DNA from: an uncultured Spirochaetaceae bacterium | Lineage (GTDB): Bacteria; Spirochaetota; Spirochaetia; Treponematales; Treponemataceae | NCBI GenBank assembly: GCA_902789325.1 | Contig: CADANN010000006.1 | Span: 1 to 64,000 of the forward strand | DNA length: 64,000 nucleotides | Direction of reading: 5' to 3' | In this document: positions 8,600 through 18,871 of the stretch, in pieces | How positions within the stretch are numbered: the stretch's first letter is position 1 | Layout of the letters: each line of letters begins with the position of its first letter | Notes under the pieces: model-generated | What the model saw: only the letters and a program-made list of their open reading frames with translations | Told to the model about the DNA's origin: nothing | The model's database searches: none | Translations under genes and position numbers: made by a program

Positions 8600-11152
8600 A
8601 TGAGTAAGTATCCATTTGAGTCCATCGAGCCTAAATGGCAGAAGTATTGGGACGAACACAAAACTTTTAAGGTAACTGAGGATGAAAAATTCCCTGCAGA
8701 CAAGCGCATGTACGTATTGGACATGTTCCCATATCCAAGTGCAGCTGGTCTACATGTTGGACATCCAGAAGGTTATACTGCAACAGATATTTACTGCCGC
8801 TACCTACGTATGAACGGATACAACGTTCTCCATCCAATGGGATATGACGCATTCGGTCTTCCTGCAGAAAACTATGCAATTAAGACTGGAACACATCCAA
8901 AGACAACAACAAACGCAAATATCGAACACTTTACACAGCAGATTAAGTCGCTCGGCTTCAGCTACGACTGGGACCGCTGTGTTTCTACTTGTGAACCAGA
9001 TTACTATAAATGGACACAGTGGATTTTCCTTCAGCTCTATAAAAAGGGACTGGCTTACGAAGCACAGACTCCAATCAACTGGTGTCCTTCTTGTATGACT
9101 GGTCTTGCTAACGAGGAAGTAAAAGATGGAAAGTGCGACCGCTGTGGTGCAGAAGTAACTCACAAAACAATCCGCCAGTGGATTTTGAAAATTACTGATT
9201 ATGCAGACCGCCTTGATGCAGACCTTGAAGGTCTTGACTGGCCGGAAAGCGTAAAGGCTATGCAGCACAACTGGATTGGAAAATCAACTGGTGCTGAGGT
9301 TACTTTTACTGTAGCAGATAAAGACGGAAATCCAACATCAAATAAATTGACTGTTTACACTACTCGCTGTGATACTTTGTTCGGAGCAACTTATATGGTT
9401 GTATCTCCAGAGCACAAAATCATTCCTGAGATCACTACTCCAGAACAGGCCGATGCTGTAAAAGCTTATCAGGAAGCAGCTGCAAAGAAGTCTGACCTTG
9501 AACGTACAGACCTTGCAAAAGACAAGACTGGTGTATTCTCAGGAAGCTATGCAATCAACCCTGTAAACGGAAAACTCATTCCAATCTGGATTGCAGACTA
9601 CGTTTTGATTTCTTACGGTACAGGTGCAATTATGGCCGTACCTGCTCACGATGACCGCGACTGGGAATTCGCAAAGAAGTTCAACCTGCCAATCATCGAA
9701 GTTCTCAAATCTGAAGTTGATGTACAGAAACAGGCTTGGACTCAGGACGGAATCCACGTAAACTCAGAATTCCTCAACGGTCTTAACAAGGCAGACGCAA
9801 TTGCAAAGATGCTTGAGTTCCTTGAAGAAAAGAAAATCGGCCGCAAGGCTATCAACTATAAACTCCGCGACTGGGTATACAGCCGCCAGCGCTACTGGGG
9901 TGAACCAATTCCTCTGGTACACTGTCCAGACTGTGGAACAGTTCCTGTTCCGGAAGAAGAGCTCCCATTGAAGCTTCCTGAGGTTAAGTCATATCAGCCT
10001 ACAGGAACAGGAGAATCTCCTCTTGCCGCAATTGATGAATGGGTAAACTGCAAGTGTCCAAAGTGCGGTAAGCCTGCTAAACGCGAAACAAACACTATGC
10101 CTCAGTGGGGAGGAAGCTGCTGGTACTACCTCCGCTACCTTGACCCACACAACGACAAGGCCTTCTGCGCTCCTGAGAAAGAAAAATACTGGATGCCTGT
10201 AGACCTTTACATTGGTGGTGCTGAGCATGCCGTTCTTCACCTTCTCTACGCCCGCTTCTGGCACAAGGTACTTTATGATATCGGAGTTGTTTCTACAAAA
10301 GAACCATTCCAGCGCCTTGTAAACCAGGGTATGATTACTTCATTTGCCTTCCAGAGAAAGAACAAGACTCTGGTTCCAGTTGATGAAGTTGAACAGAAAG
10401 ATGATGGAAACTACTACGAGAAAGCAACAGGCGAAAAACTCGAGCAGATTGTTGCAAAGATGTCAAAGTCTTTGAAGAACGTAGTAAATCCTGATGATGA
10501 AATTAAGGCATACGGTGCAGACTCTGTACGTATGTACGAAATGTTCATGGGACCTCTTACAATGAGTAAGCCATGGGCAACTCAGGGTATTGTAGGTATT
10601 CACCGCTTCCTTGAAAAAGTTTGGTCTGTATCTGAAAAGCCTATGAGCGACATCGATATCAACGGTAAGCTCGAAGACAAGGCACTTATCAGCGCACGCA
10701 AAACTTTTGCACAGACAATCAAAAAGGTAACTGATGATACAGCTACATTGAACTTTAACACAGCAATCAGCCAGATGATGATTTTCATTAATGAACTGAG
10801 CAAGCTGCCGGAAGTTCCAAAGGCTATGTGGGCTGACTTTGTAAAGGTTCTCTCACCTTATGCTCCACACCTTGGTGAAGAGCTCTGGGAAAAACTTGGC
10901 AACAAGGAATCTATCGCTTATGTTGCATGGCCAACTGTAAACGCAGAGTTTGCTAAAGATGATACAAAACAGATTGTTGTTATGGTAAACGGCAAGAAGC
11001 GCGATACTTTTGAAGCTGCTCCAGGAACAGCAGATGACGTTCTCAAAGAAACAGCATTTGCCCGCGACGGAGTAAAGAAGTTTACCGACGGACATGAAGT
11101 TGTAAAAGTAATTATCGTAAAAGATAAATTGGTTAACATCGTTGTTAAGTAA
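8600..11152 (+). CDS. leuS: Leucyl-tRNA synthetase
   Basis: This cytoplasmic class I synthetase charges tRNA-Leu with leucine. I start it at the ATG at 8600 (850 residues), because the family N-terminus ([17 protein letters not shown]) begins there and a GGGG ribosome-binding site lies 10 bases upstream. The in-frame upstream extension is unlike LeuRS. Visible motifs are the HIGH equivalent in [12 protein letters not shown], a zinc-type knuckle (CPSC and CDRC), the CP1 editing insertion with TxxTLxGAT-like and [15 protein letters not shown] segments, KMSKS, and the C-terminal anticodon-binding and tRNA-binding regions. Length and order are normal for bacterial LeuRS. It is transcribed alone from a dyad-containing leader and ends at a bidirectional terminator. 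I see no T-box core sequence, so tRNA-dependent control of that kind is not supported. Confidence 0.97.
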   Translation: MSKYPFESIEPKWQKYWDEHKTFKVTEDEKFPADKRMYVLDMFPYPSAAGLHVGHPEGYTATDIYCRYLRMNGYNVLHPMGYDAFGLPAENYAIKTGTHPKTTTNANIEHFTQQIKSLGFSYDWDRCVSTCEPDYYKWTQWIFLQLYKKGLAYEAQTPINWCPSCMTGLANEEVKDGKCDRCGAEVTHKTIRQWILKITDYADRLDADLEGLDWPESVKAMQHNWIGKSTGAEVTFTVADKDGNPTSNKLTVYTTRCDTLFGATYMVVSPEHKIIPEITTPEQADAVKAYQEAAAKKSDLERTDLAKDKTGVFSGSYAINPVNGKLIPIWIADYVLISYGTGAIMAVPAHDDRDWEFAKKFNLPIIEVLKSEVDVQKQAWTQDGIHVNSEFLNGLNKADAIAKMLEFLEEKKIGRKAINYKLRDWVYSRQRYWGEPIPLVHCPDCGTVPVPEEELPLKLPEVKSYQPTGTGESPLAAIDEWVNCKCPKCGKPAKRETNTMPQWGGSCWYYLRYLDPHNDKAFCAPEKEKYWMPVDLYIGGAEHAVLHLLYARFWHKVLYDIGVVSTKEPFQRLVNQGMITSFAFQRKNKTLVPVDEVEQKDDGNYYEKATGEKLEQIVAKMSKSLKNVVNPDDEIKAYGADSVRMYEMFMGPLTMSKPWATQGIVGIHRFLEKVWSVSEKPMSDIDINGKLEDKALISARKTFAQTIKKVTDDTATLNFNTAISQMMIFINELSKLPEVPKAMWADFVKVLSPYAPHLGEELWEKLGNKESIAYVAWPTVNAEFAKDDTKQIVVMVNGKKRDTFEAAPGTADDVLKETAFARDGVKKFTDGHEVVKVIIVKDKLVNIVVK

Positions 11153-11181
11153 AAAAAAACGGGCGAAAGCCCGTTTTTTTT
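11151..11181. terminator. Bidirectional terminator between leuS and the STAS operon
   Basis: The stem CGGGC/GCCCG with a GAAA tetraloop is flanked by A9 on the left and T8 on the right. It can therefore stop leuS (plus) and the convergent STAS operon (minus). Confidence 0.9.
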
Positions 11182-11182
11182 A

Positions 11183-11509
11183 TTAGTTAACCTCGGTAAC
11201 CGAGTTCACTATATTAAACAACGATTTAAACCCAGTTGCCGAAATTGCTTTTTCTGATTCACTGGACATCGACATGAAGTAGAGTTTATTGCCAACTTCT
11301 TCGCTATCATTAAATGCAGCCATCAAGAATCCGATTCCCGCAGGATCAAGTTCTACAAGCTTAGACATATCAAGTACAATATTGTTCTTATGAACAGCTT
11401 CGTACAAAGTATTCTGAAATTCACCGATTGTATAGGCATTCAAAGCGCCTTCGAGTTCGTAAAGGTGATAGTTTGCACCATCTTTTTCTACAATAGATAA
11501 CTGTTCCAT
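11183..11509 (-). CDS. STAS-domain protein (anti-sigma-factor-antagonist fold) lacking the phospho-serine
   Basis: A 108-residue single-domain STAS protein of the SpoIIAA/RsbV type. Such proteins normally bind a serine kinase/anti-sigma factor and are switched by phosphorylation of the first serine in a DSSG motif, which a PP2C phosphatase reverses. Here the motif reads DPAGIG (bases 11336-11347), with Pro and Ala replacing both serines. The fold is otherwise intact (VLDMSKLVELDPAGIGFL then a helix). It is the last gene of a three-gene operon after two SpoIIE-type phosphatases; the junction is TAATATG, so translation is probably coupled. No kinase of the RsbW/SpoIIAB type is in the window. 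It may act constitutively, be modified elsewhere, or serve as a scaffold. Confidence 0.85.
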   Translation of the reverse strand: MEQLSIVEKDGANYHLYELEGALNAYTIGEFQNTLYEAVHKNNIVLDMSKLVELDPAGIGFLMAAFNDSEEVGNKLYFMSMSSESEKAISATGFKSLFNIVNSVTEVN

Positions 11510-11510
11510 A

Positions 11511-14003
11511 TTATAATCCTGCCTCCTTCATCATTGCATCCAAATCACTTAAATCAGGCATTTCAAAGCCATCTGGCAACTGCATATCATCAATTGGTGC
11601 AGAAGTCTTTTCCGGCTCACTTGGCTTTTCTTCTGTAGCAGCAGCTTCTTCAGCAGCCATTTCTTCTGTGTTTACAGTTTCATCTGCAACAGCCTCAATT
11701 GGAGAATCTACAACCTCTTCAGCAGGTGCTTCAGCTTCAACAGGTGCTTCTTCTGCAGGAGATTCTTCAGTAACGGTTTCAGCAGCCACTTCTTCAACAG
11801 GGGCTTCTTCAGCTGGCTTTTCTTCTTCAGTGCCTGGTAAACCTTCGTATTTGATTACGAGAATAGATACGTCGTCTTCCATTTCCTTTGACATGAACTT
11901 CAAAAGTCCGTCAAAAGTAAACTGAGCCATTCGCTGAGCAGGATATGTAGAGTTATCAAGCAAAGCCTGCTGAACACGTTCCTTACCAAACTGTTCACCA
12001 CGAAGGGAGTGAGACTGAATCAATCCGTCTGTACAAGCCATTATGATATCACCATGATTAAGCTTTGTAGTTTTTACAGAAACATATGGTGTAAGGTCTT
12101 TTACGAATCCAAGAATGTGTCCACTACCCTGAATTTCAATTACGTTATTATAAACCTGAGTATACATCATCAGGGCTGGAACACCACAGTTGATGTAGTA
12201 CATTGTATCAGTTTCAAAATCAATCAAAGCAAACAAACCTGCAAAGATTGTTCCCTTAGGAAGCGAATCTCGAACGAAGGTATTAAGCTTTACAACTAAC
12301 TGCTTAAAGTCGTGAACTTCGGCAAGGTACGAACGGATGATGGACTTTAAGATGACCATGTTCATTGAAGCCGCAATACCCTTACCAGAAAGGTCACCTA
12401 CTACAAAGAGGTGACGGTTTTCTGTAAGACGAATCATATCTACGAATTCACCACCAATGTTGTGCGCAGGAACCATCAGGTATCCGATATCGACTTTTGT
12501 TGTCTTTACATGGTCAATGTTTTCCTGAATAGAAGTAATGATCTGTGAAGACATCTTAATTTCGCGGTTTACGACAGAGATAACGTCTTTGTTTGAAATG
12601 TTACGCATGTAGTAACCGAATACGAAGAAGTAAGAATAAAGCTTTACAAATACGTTATAGTCATATTCCTTGTAGTGGTCACCAGAAGCCTTTTTACCAA
12701 GAGTAATAATACCAAAGATGTTATGACCTTCATTAAGAATAAAGAAGGCATCTGATTTTGTAAGTTTAAAGAATCTTTCCAAATCTTTCTGAACAACCGC
12801 AAGGTCGTGTTCTTTTTCTATCTGACTCTGTACAACAATTGATTTGTTGACATTCAAGAGAGCATCGAACATAGGGTTATTCAACGGAATTGTTATGTTC
12901 ATATTGTTTGATGTATACGCAACATCAAGTCCGTTACCTGCAAGAATGTAAACAGACATAGAAGAAGACTCAACGTTACGGCGCATAATTTCGAACATCT
13001 TTGCCGTAATCTGGTCCATTTCACTTTCCTTATAGTCAATGCTTGCAAGGTCTTTTTCAAGTGATGCTTCATAATCTGCAGTATAAAGCTTTGATGAACT
13101 TGAAAGCACAGAACTGATCCACAAAGAAAACAGAACTGCCACAATAGAGTAAAGAACAAACTCAACAACGAAAACTGTTGTAAGTCCGCTGTTTACAGGC
13201 TGCAGGAACATAGAAAGCACACCTACAGCAGCAGCTGGAAGAATATATGAAACCAGAGACTTAAACAAAGTAACAAACATTGCCTTTCCAGAAGGAACTG
13301 TAATCTTTGTAATTGCCATGTAGAATACAACATACATAAACAAATACGAGAACATGAACAGCAATGAGAAAGCCGGTGCTTCAGAAGAAATAAACTTGAT
13401 GGCAAGATTGATTGCCCACATTATGATTACACCTTCTGCCATTACAGAAGTCTGATACTTTTCAAGTTGTGTAGCATTCTTATCTTCCTGAAGAAGTGTC
13501 AGGAACAATAGTCCAGTAATAGGAAGAATGTATCTGTAAAGATTTGTAAACAAAGATGTCCAGGTAATTGGGAAGAAATCTCTTGCAGGAGCTGGAATTA
13601 AATATTCAGAAGCGATTACAATTCCGTGCTCAAATGAAACATCAATTGTTGTAAACTTAAAGAAAGAAATGAAAACTGAAAAAAGAATAAGACCATATTT
13701 CAGAACTGAAGTAATAGCCAGTCTTTTTGGCTTACCAATTTCGAAAATACCAAAGCTTACAATTACAAAGGCAATTCCATCCAGTGAAAGACAGATTCTC
13801 ATAACTGGAGAGATAAGGGCATCAAACTTAAAATATCTCATTATGAGAATAAACATAAACAGGATAGATTCAATTGCAGCAACAAGCATTGAAACAGAAA
13901 AAGCAGAAACGCCAAGATTATCGTTTTTTACTTTGCTGTCTATAAGGTGTGTAAAGAAAACTATAAAGAGTGCACAAACTATATTAAGAATTATATAAAC
14001 CAT
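11511..14003 (-). CDS. Membrane SpoIIE/RsbU-family PP2C phosphatase with acidic tail
   Basis: An 830-residue membrane protein. Residues 1 to about 300 contain eight or so hydrophobic helices, including the N-terminal pair VYIILNIVCALFIVFFTHL. A cytoplasmic GAF-like sensor region (about 330-470) follows, then a SpoIIE-type PP2C domain (about 490-690), then a Glu/Ala/Pro-rich tail (about 695-810) ending in a short hydrophobic motif. Phosphatase motifs GDLSGKG, ACTDGL and DDVSIL are present. The first metal-ligand motif, usually GGDFYD, reads GGEFVD. The family dephosphorylates STAS-type anti-sigma antagonists. It sits between another phosphatase and the STAS gene, with TAATATG junctions on both sides, so the three are one operon. 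The tail is repetitive (EEAPVEE, EEAPAEE-like units) and probably disordered. Confidence 0.85.
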   Translation of the reverse strand: MVYIILNIVCALFIVFFTHLIDSKVKNDNLGVSAFSVSMLVAAIESILFMFILIMRYFKFDALISPVMRICLSLDGIAFVIVSFGIFEIGKPKRLAITSVLKYGLILFSVFISFFKFTTIDVSFEHGIVIASEYLIPAPARDFFPITWTSLFTNLYRYILPITGLLFLTLLQEDKNATQLEKYQTSVMAEGVIIMWAINLAIKFISSEAPAFSLLFMFSYLFMYVVFYMAITKITVPSGKAMFVTLFKSLVSYILPAAAVGVLSMFLQPVNSGLTTVFVVEFVLYSIVAVLFSLWISSVLSSSSKLYTADYEASLEKDLASIDYKESEMDQITAKMFEIMRRNVESSSMSVYILAGNGLDVAYTSNNMNITIPLNNPMFDALLNVNKSIVVQSQIEKEHDLAVVQKDLERFFKLTKSDAFFILNEGHNIFGIITLGKKASGDHYKEYDYNVFVKLYSYFFVFGYYMRNISNKDVISVVNREIKMSSQIITSIQENIDHVKTTKVDIGYLMVPAHNIGGEFVDMIRLTENRHLFVVGDLSGKGIAASMNMVILKSIIRSYLAEVHDFKQLVVKLNTFVRDSLPKGTIFAGLFALIDFETDTMYYINCGVPALMMYTQVYNNVIEIQGSGHILGFVKDLTPYVSVKTTKLNHGDIIMACTDGLIQSHSLRGEQFGKERVQQALLDNSTYPAQRMAQFTFDGLLKFMSKEMEDDVSILVIKYEGLPGTEEEKPAEEAPVEEVAAETVTEESPAEEAPVEAEAPAEEVVDSPIEAVADETVNTEEMAAEEAAATEEKPSEPEKTSAPIDDMQLPDGFEMPDLSDLDAMMKEAGL

Positions 14004-14004
14004 A

Positions 14005-15399
14005 TTAGTAACCTACCTTGGCAATCATCATTGTAACGTCATCATGAAGCTTTTTATCACCATTATATTTCATGATAAGGTCTACAATATCATCTACCAT
14101 CTGCTGAGGCTCTTTTGCCGCACCAGCCATAAGGGTCTTCTTATAAATATCTGTATCACCAAGCTCTACTCCACTATCATCCATAACTTCAGATACACCG
14201 TCAGTTGCCATCAAAATGGTGTCGCCACGGAAGAGACGCTTTTCTGCAACTGTAACATCACCAACATCCAAAATACCGATAAGTGAGGCATTTGAGGTCA
14301 AAGGCTTAATTCGGTAACCATCTGGAGAAGGTGAAAGAATAATAGGGTCAGACATTGAAGCGTTGATATAGCGGATACGCATTTTTTCAGTATCAATAAT
14401 ACTCAGGAACAATACAGTATATTTATCCTGAAGGTGCATTCCTTTGATAGCCTTATCTATTGCGTGAAGCACACCAACAAGGTCTTCTTTATCTTCAATA
14501 ATCTTTACAGTATTCATCACCAAACCCATGATGAGGGCAGCTGGAAGTCCCTTACCAGATACGTCTCCAAGCATCAACAGTGTCTTAGAGTTATCAATTG
14601 GAAGAATTGAGAAGTAGTCTCCAGATACGTTTACCAATGGTCGGTAATAAGTAGCAATCTTAAGTTTTGGAATATTAGGGATTTTCTGTGGTAAGAATGA
14701 CTGCTGAGTTTCAGCCAGCTGTTCCCATTCCTTTGTTGTAGCAGAAATTTCGGAAAGTGTTGTAATTGTTCGTGAACGGCTTACAAAACGCTTATACTCT
14801 TCGTAAAGTCTCTTATATACATCAAGGTCAAAAAGTCTTGTATAGCGGCAGAATACATAAAGATGGTAGCCGTCACAGCACATAAAGAAACCACGAGCCT
14901 TGCGGTAATTGGTTGTTACACCAATATGGCGGTCAAAGAAGTAGAATCCATCTGGCCAGCTTTCAGTAAAGTGCTGGTCAAGCTTGTTACGAACAGTCTC
15001 AGAAGTTGAAGTACGGTTTGGACTGTTATAAAGAATATAATTTTTTGTACGGTCAACAAGAAGAACAGAACAATCGCCCTGCTTCTCAAGAATATCACCA
15101 ATTACTACATAAAAATCATCAAGCGAGTAACAGAAACGAAGACGGTTGATAAAGTCATTCAGAATTACTGTTTCACCAGTTTCAAGGGTATCTTTACGAA
15201 CCTTAGCCATAAGGAAAGAACGAAGTCGGTTTCCCCAGAAGGTAGCAGCAAAGAATACAATGAAAGCAACAAGAAGCGTTATCCAAGAATATTTTTCCGA
15301 AGTTCGCTGCGGCAAAAGCATAAGACATGCCGCAATAAAGCAAACGATTGTAAGAACGTTTATAGAGACTAAAACAGCTCTTTTCCTGGTTTTATACAT
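14005..15399 (-). CDS. SpoIIE/RsbU-family PP2C serine phosphatase with two N-terminal membrane helices
   Basis: A 464-residue protein. Two helices (about 8-30 and 38-58) anchor it, a linker/sensor region spans about 70-220, and the PP2C domain covers about 235-464. Motifs VSGDYFSI, MLGDVSGKGLPAALIMG, MATDGVSEVMD and HDDVTMMIA are all present, so this copy keeps the first aspartate ligand that its downstream neighbour has changed to glutamate. The likely role is membrane-sensed dephosphorylation of a STAS partner. It is the first gene of the operon with the 830-residue phosphatase and the STAS protein. The trigger is unknown. Confidence 0.87.
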   Translation of the reverse strand: MYKTRKRAVLVSINVLTIVCFIAACLMLLPQRTSEKYSWITLLVAFIVFFAATFWGNRLRSFLMAKVRKDTLETGETVILNDFINRLRFCYSLDDFYVVIGDILEKQGDCSVLLVDRTKNYILYNSPNRTSTSETVRNKLDQHFTESWPDGFYFFDRHIGVTTNYRKARGFFMCCDGYHLYVFCRYTRLFDLDVYKRLYEEYKRFVSRSRTITTLSEISATTKEWEQLAETQQSFLPQKIPNIPKLKIATYYRPLVNVSGDYFSILPIDNSKTLLMLGDVSGKGLPAALIMGLVMNTVKIIEDKEDLVGVLHAIDKAIKGMHLQDKYTVLFLSIIDTEKMRIRYINASMSDPIILSPSPDGYRIKPLTSNASLIGILDVGDVTVAEKRLFRGDTILMATDGVSEVMDDSGVELGDTDIYKKTLMAGAAKEPQQMVDDIVDLIMKYNGDKKLHDDVTMMIAKVGY

Positions 15400-15510
15400 G
15401 ATTACCCCTGTTTTTTATACTGAATATTTTAAATAGATTGATACTATTCTATCATATTATCGGAAGAAATGGGGAAAAAGTTCAATAAATAAGGAATTAT
15501 GCGGATGATG

Positions 15511-15563
15511 CGTCATCGTCGGGCTTTAATTATATGTCATCGTCGGGCTTGACCCGACGATCT
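15511..15563. repeat. Dispersed palindromic repeat, family A (one full and one partial copy)
   Basis: The core ATCGTCGGG-CTTGA-CCCGACGAT (15539-15561) is a perfect 9 bp palindrome with a 5-base loop. A partial copy, GTCATCGTCGGGCTT, lies at 15512-15526. Related copies occur at 34306-34332 and 46448-46480. No T-run follows, so it is not a simple terminator of dnaJ. Confidence 0.75.
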
Positions 15564-15575
15564 ATTGGATGATAT

Positions 15576-16730
15576 TTAATCTCCAAGTTTAGAAAGATTC
15601 ATTAAATTTGGTTCGCTTGGTGGATTTTCCAAATCCATATACTGCTTGAGTAAATCCTTCTGTTTTGAAGAAAGTCTTGTTGGAACCTGAACCATAATCT
15701 TAACGTAAAGATCACCCTTACGTGTTGTGCCAGAAATAGGAACACCCTCGCCTTTTATGCGCAAAAGCTTTCCGTTTGCTGTTCCGTCAGGAATCTTAAC
15801 TGTAATCTTTTTACCATCAAGTGCAGTAATTGTAATGTCGCAACCAAGAGCAGCCTGTGCAATGCTGATTGGTACAGCGCAGTAAAGATCTGCACCATCG
15901 CGCTCGAAATATGGATGCTGTTCTACGTGCAATACAACTACGAGATCTCCGGCTGGTCCACCGTTTTCACCGGCATCACCCATTCCACGGATTACAATGC
16001 GTTTTCCATTATCAACACCGGCAGGAATCTTAAGCGACATCTGCTTAGATTTTTCCTGAATACCAGTTCCACGGCAGCTTGGACACGGCTTATCAATTGT
16101 AGTACCGCGGCCACCGCACTTTGGACAAGTCTGCTGAATTGTAAAGAAACCATTTCCCTGACGAACCTGTCCCATACCGTTACAAGTTGGACAAGTTTTC
16201 TTTGAAGCACCTGCTGCAGCACCAGTTCCCTTACAAGCCTCACAAGCTTCGCTGTGCTTAAAATGAATATCAGCGTTAGTACCGTAAACGGCATCTTTAA
16301 ACTGAATATGAAGGTCGTAACGGAGACTTGCGCCTGCTGCATGACCAGCACTGCGTGAAGAGCGGGCAGAACCGCCACCAAAGCCTCCACCAAAAATGCT
16401 ATCAAAAATATCAGAGAAACCGCCGCCGGCTCCTCCGAACAAATCAGAGAAGTCGTGGAAGGCGTGAGAGTACTGTGCTCCACCACCGCCTCCACCGGCC
16501 ATTCCATCAAGACCGGCAAAGCCGTACTGATCGTAAATCGGGCGTTTTTCTGCATCAGAAAGAACTTCATAAGCCTCTGTTGCCTCGCGGAATTTTTCCT
16601 CGGCAGTTTTGTCGCCCGGATTGCGGTCCGGATGATATTTTACAGCGAGCTTACGGTAAGCTTTTTTGATTGCTTCCTGATCAGCTGATTTATCAACACC
16701 TAATACTTCATAATAATCGCGCTTTGCCAT
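15576..16730 (-). CDS. dnaJ: Chaperone DnaJ (Hsp40)
   Basis: A 384-residue type I J-protein that stimulates DnaK ATPase and delivers unfolded clients. The J domain (1-70, HPD in [11 protein letters not shown]) is followed by a Gly/Phe-rich stretch (about 75-125), four CxxCxGxG zinc motifs ([32 protein letters not shown]) and the C-terminal client-binding domains. It lies downstream of grpE and dnaK, but a strong hairpin terminator stands between dnaK and this gene. dnaJ is therefore probably expressed partly by read-through or from its own promoter; TTGATA just before the gene is a possible -35. Confidence 0.97.
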   Translation of the reverse strand: MAKRDYYEVLGVDKSADQEAIKKAYRKLAVKYHPDRNPGDKTAEEKFREATEAYEVLSDAEKRPIYDQYGFAGLDGMAGGGGGGAQYSHAFHDFSDLFGGAGGGFSDIFDSIFGGGFGGGSARSSRSAGHAAGASLRYDLHIQFKDAVYGTNADIHFKHSEACEACKGTGAAAGASKKTCPTCNGMGQVRQGNGFFTIQQTCPKCGGRGTTIDKPCPSCRGTGIQEKSKQMSLKIPAGVDNGKRIVIRGMGDAGENGGPAGDLVVVLHVEQHPYFERDGADLYCAVPISIAQAALGCDITITALDGKKITVKIPDGTANGKLLRIKGEGVPISGTTRKGDLYVKIMVQVPTRLSSKQKDLLKQYMDLENPPSEPNLMNLSKLGD

Positions 16731-16768
16731 ATCGTATGTCCATCAATAAAAATATTAATTAATATATC

Positions 16769-16801
16769 AAAAAAATGTCCTGTCTACAATAACAGGACAT
16801 T
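16769..16801 (-). terminator. Terminator or attenuator between dnaK and dnaJ
   Basis: AATGTCCTGT (16774-16783) and ACAGGACATT (16792-16801) form a perfect 10 bp stem with an 8-base loop. On the minus strand seven T residues follow. It lies after the dnaK stop and before the dnaJ start, so it would reduce dnaJ relative to dnaK. Confidence 0.8.
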
Positions 16802-16808
16802 CTTACAC

Positions 16809-16864
16809 TTGTGAAAATGGCTTCCGTTGCGCGTAGCTCCACTCCACTCGCGCCATTTTCACAA
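16809..16864. repeat. Long inverted repeat in the dnaK-dnaJ gap
   Basis: TTGTGAAAATGGC (16809-16821) and GCCATTTTCACAA (16852-16864) are exact 13 bp reverse complements. They enclose a GC-rich 30-base centre that itself holds GCGCG/CGCGC. The composition differs from the neighbouring AT-rich DNA, so it looks like a mobile palindromic element or an mRNA-stabilising structure. Confidence 0.6.
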
Positions 16865-16877
16865 CTTAAGTTATTTT

Positions 16878-18842
16878 TTATTTATCATCATCCTTTACTT
16901 CGTACTCTACGTCGTCTGCTGAGCCTTTGTTGAAGCCTGATGATTTGTTCTCAGAACCTGCATCTCCTGCTGCTCCAGCATCTGCACCTGCGGCACCGTC
17001 AGCACCTGGCTGAGCTCCGCCTGCTGCTGCCTGCTGTTTGTAGAGTTCTTCAGCAATCTTGTATGAAGCCTGTTTCAAAGCTTCTGTCTTAGCCTTGATA
17101 TCTTCTACATTGTCGCCCTGCATAGCCTGCTTGAGATCTGCAATTGCAGCTTCAATCTTCTGCTTTTCAGCAGCATCAGCCTTGTCTCCAAGGTCTTTCA
17201 AAGACTTTTCAGTAGCATAAATCAAGCTGTCTGCTTCGTTGCGGGCATCAACACCTTCGCGTTTAGCCTTATCTGCAGCTGCGTTTGCTTCTGCATCTTT
17301 AACCATCTTCTCGATTTCTTCATCAGAAAGTCCAGAAGAAGAAGTGATCTGAATGTGCTGTTCCTTACCAGTTCCAAGATCCTTAGCAGATACGTGAACA
17401 ATACCGTTAGCATCGATATCGAATGTAACTTCAATCTGTGGAACACCACGAGGTGCAGGAGGAATACCTACGAGGTCGAAGCGTCCGAGTGTACGGTTCT
17501 GATCAGCCATTTCACGCTCACCCTGGAGTACGTGAATTGATACGGCAGTCTGTCCATCAGCTGCAGTAGAGAAGGTCTGACTCTTCTTTGTAGGAATTGT
17601 TGTATTTCTTGGGATAAGCTTTGTGAATACGCCACCCATTGTTTCAATACCAAGTGAAAGTGGAGTTACATCAAGAAGAAGAACGTCCTTTACATCACCC
17701 TGGAGTACACCACCCTGAATTGCAGCACCAACAGCAACTGCTTCATCTGGGTTTACAGCGCGGCTTCCTTCCTTACCGAAGATTGCCTTAACAACTTCCT
17801 GTACTTTTGGCATACGAGAAGAACCACCAACAAGGAGAACCTCATCAATGTCAGCTGCTGTAATACCAGCATCCTGAAGAGCCTTACGGCAAGGTTCCTT
17901 TGTTCTTTCGTAAAGTGAATCTGTCATCTGTTCAAACTGAGCACGTGTCAAAGACTTCTGCAAGTGTTTTGGACCTGTTGCATCAGCTGTAATAAATGGA
18001 AGGTTGATATCTGTTGAAGTCTGTGAAGAAAGCTGAATCTTAGCATTTTCAGCTGCTTCACGGAGACGCTGCATAGCCATTGGATCTTTAGAAAGATCGA
18101 TTCCTGTGTCAGCCTTGAAGCCATCGATAAGCCAGTTTACAATAACGCGGTCCCAGTCATCTCCACCAAGGTGTGTATCACCGTTTGTAGATTTAACTTC
18201 GAATACACCTTCTGCAAGTTCGAGAATAGAAATATCGAATGTACCACCACCAAGGTCGTATACAGCGATTGTCTTTTCTTTATCCTGATCCTGTTTGAAA
18301 CCGAAAGCAAGAGAAGCTGCTGTAGGTTCGTTGATAATACGCTGAACGTTCAAACCAGCAATCTTACCAGCATCCTTAGTAGCCTGACGCTGAGAATCGT
18401 TGAAGTAAGCAGGTACTGTAATTACAGCGTCTGTAACTTCTGTTCCGAGGTAATCCTCAGCAGTTTTCTTCATTTTCTGAAGAATGAAAGCAGAAATTTC
18501 CTGTGGAGAATACTTTTTCTTCTGTCCACCCTCTTCTACTTCTACACGGCAGTCTGAACCGTTATCAATGATTGTATATGGAAGCTTTGTAGCCTCACCC
18601 TGAAGTTCACTGAATCTGTGTCCGATAAGACGTTTTACAGAGTAAACTGTGTTCTTTGGATTTGTTACCATCTGGTTTTTAGCAGGTGCACCAACAATGC
18701 GGTCTCCTTTTGCTGTAAAACCTACGATAGATGGAGTTGTACGTCCACCTTCTGAGTTCTGAATTACTACTGGTTCACCGTTTTCCATTACGGCAACACA
18801 AGAGTTTGTTGTTCCTAAGTCAATACCTATGATTTTTCCCAT
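16878..18842 (-). CDS. dnaK: Chaperone DnaK (Hsp70)
   Basis: A 654-residue ATP-dependent chaperone. The nucleotide-binding domain begins with [17 protein letters not shown] and contains [12 protein letters not shown] and [11 protein letters not shown]. The substrate-binding domain follows ([12 protein letters not shown], about residue 395), then a helical lid and a Gly/Ala-rich tail ending in DDDK. All key phosphate-binding motifs are intact. It is the second gene of grpE-dnaK-dnaJ, 29 bases after grpE. I saw no CIRCE operator (TTAGCACTC-N9-GAGTGCTAA) upstream. Confidence 0.98.
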   Translation of the reverse strand: MGKIIGIDLGTTNSCVAVMENGEPVVIQNSEGGRTTPSIVGFTAKGDRIVGAPAKNQMVTNPKNTVYSVKRLIGHRFSELQGEATKLPYTIIDNGSDCRVEVEEGGQKKKYSPQEISAFILQKMKKTAEDYLGTEVTDAVITVPAYFNDSQRQATKDAGKIAGLNVQRIINEPTAASLAFGFKQDQDKEKTIAVYDLGGGTFDISILELAEGVFEVKSTNGDTHLGGDDWDRVIVNWLIDGFKADTGIDLSKDPMAMQRLREAAENAKIQLSSQTSTDINLPFITADATGPKHLQKSLTRAQFEQMTDSLYERTKEPCRKALQDAGITAADIDEVLLVGGSSRMPKVQEVVKAIFGKEGSRAVNPDEAVAVGAAIQGGVLQGDVKDVLLLDVTPLSLGIETMGGVFTKLIPRNTTIPTKKSQTFSTAADGQTAVSIHVLQGEREMADQNRTLGRFDLVGIPPAPRGVPQIEVTFDIDANGIVHVSAKDLGTGKEQHIQITSSSGLSDEEIEKMVKDAEANAAADKAKREGVDARNEADSLIYATEKSLKDLGDKADAAEKQKIEAAIADLKQAMQGDNVEDIKAKTEALKQASYKIAEELYKQQAAAGGAQPGADGAAGADAGAAGDAGSENKSSGFNKGSADDVEYEVKDDDK

Positions 18843-18871
18843 TTTATATACCTCGCTTTCTAATTTACAAA

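Noticed and set aside
8457..8600. T-box riboswitch in the leuS leader
   Set aside because: Hairpins exist, but no T-box core (AGGGTGGNACCGCG-like) and no terminator/antiterminator pair are visible.
15539..15561. Terminator of dnaJ
   Set aside because: The stem is strong but no T-run follows on the minus strand. It belongs to a dispersed repeat family.
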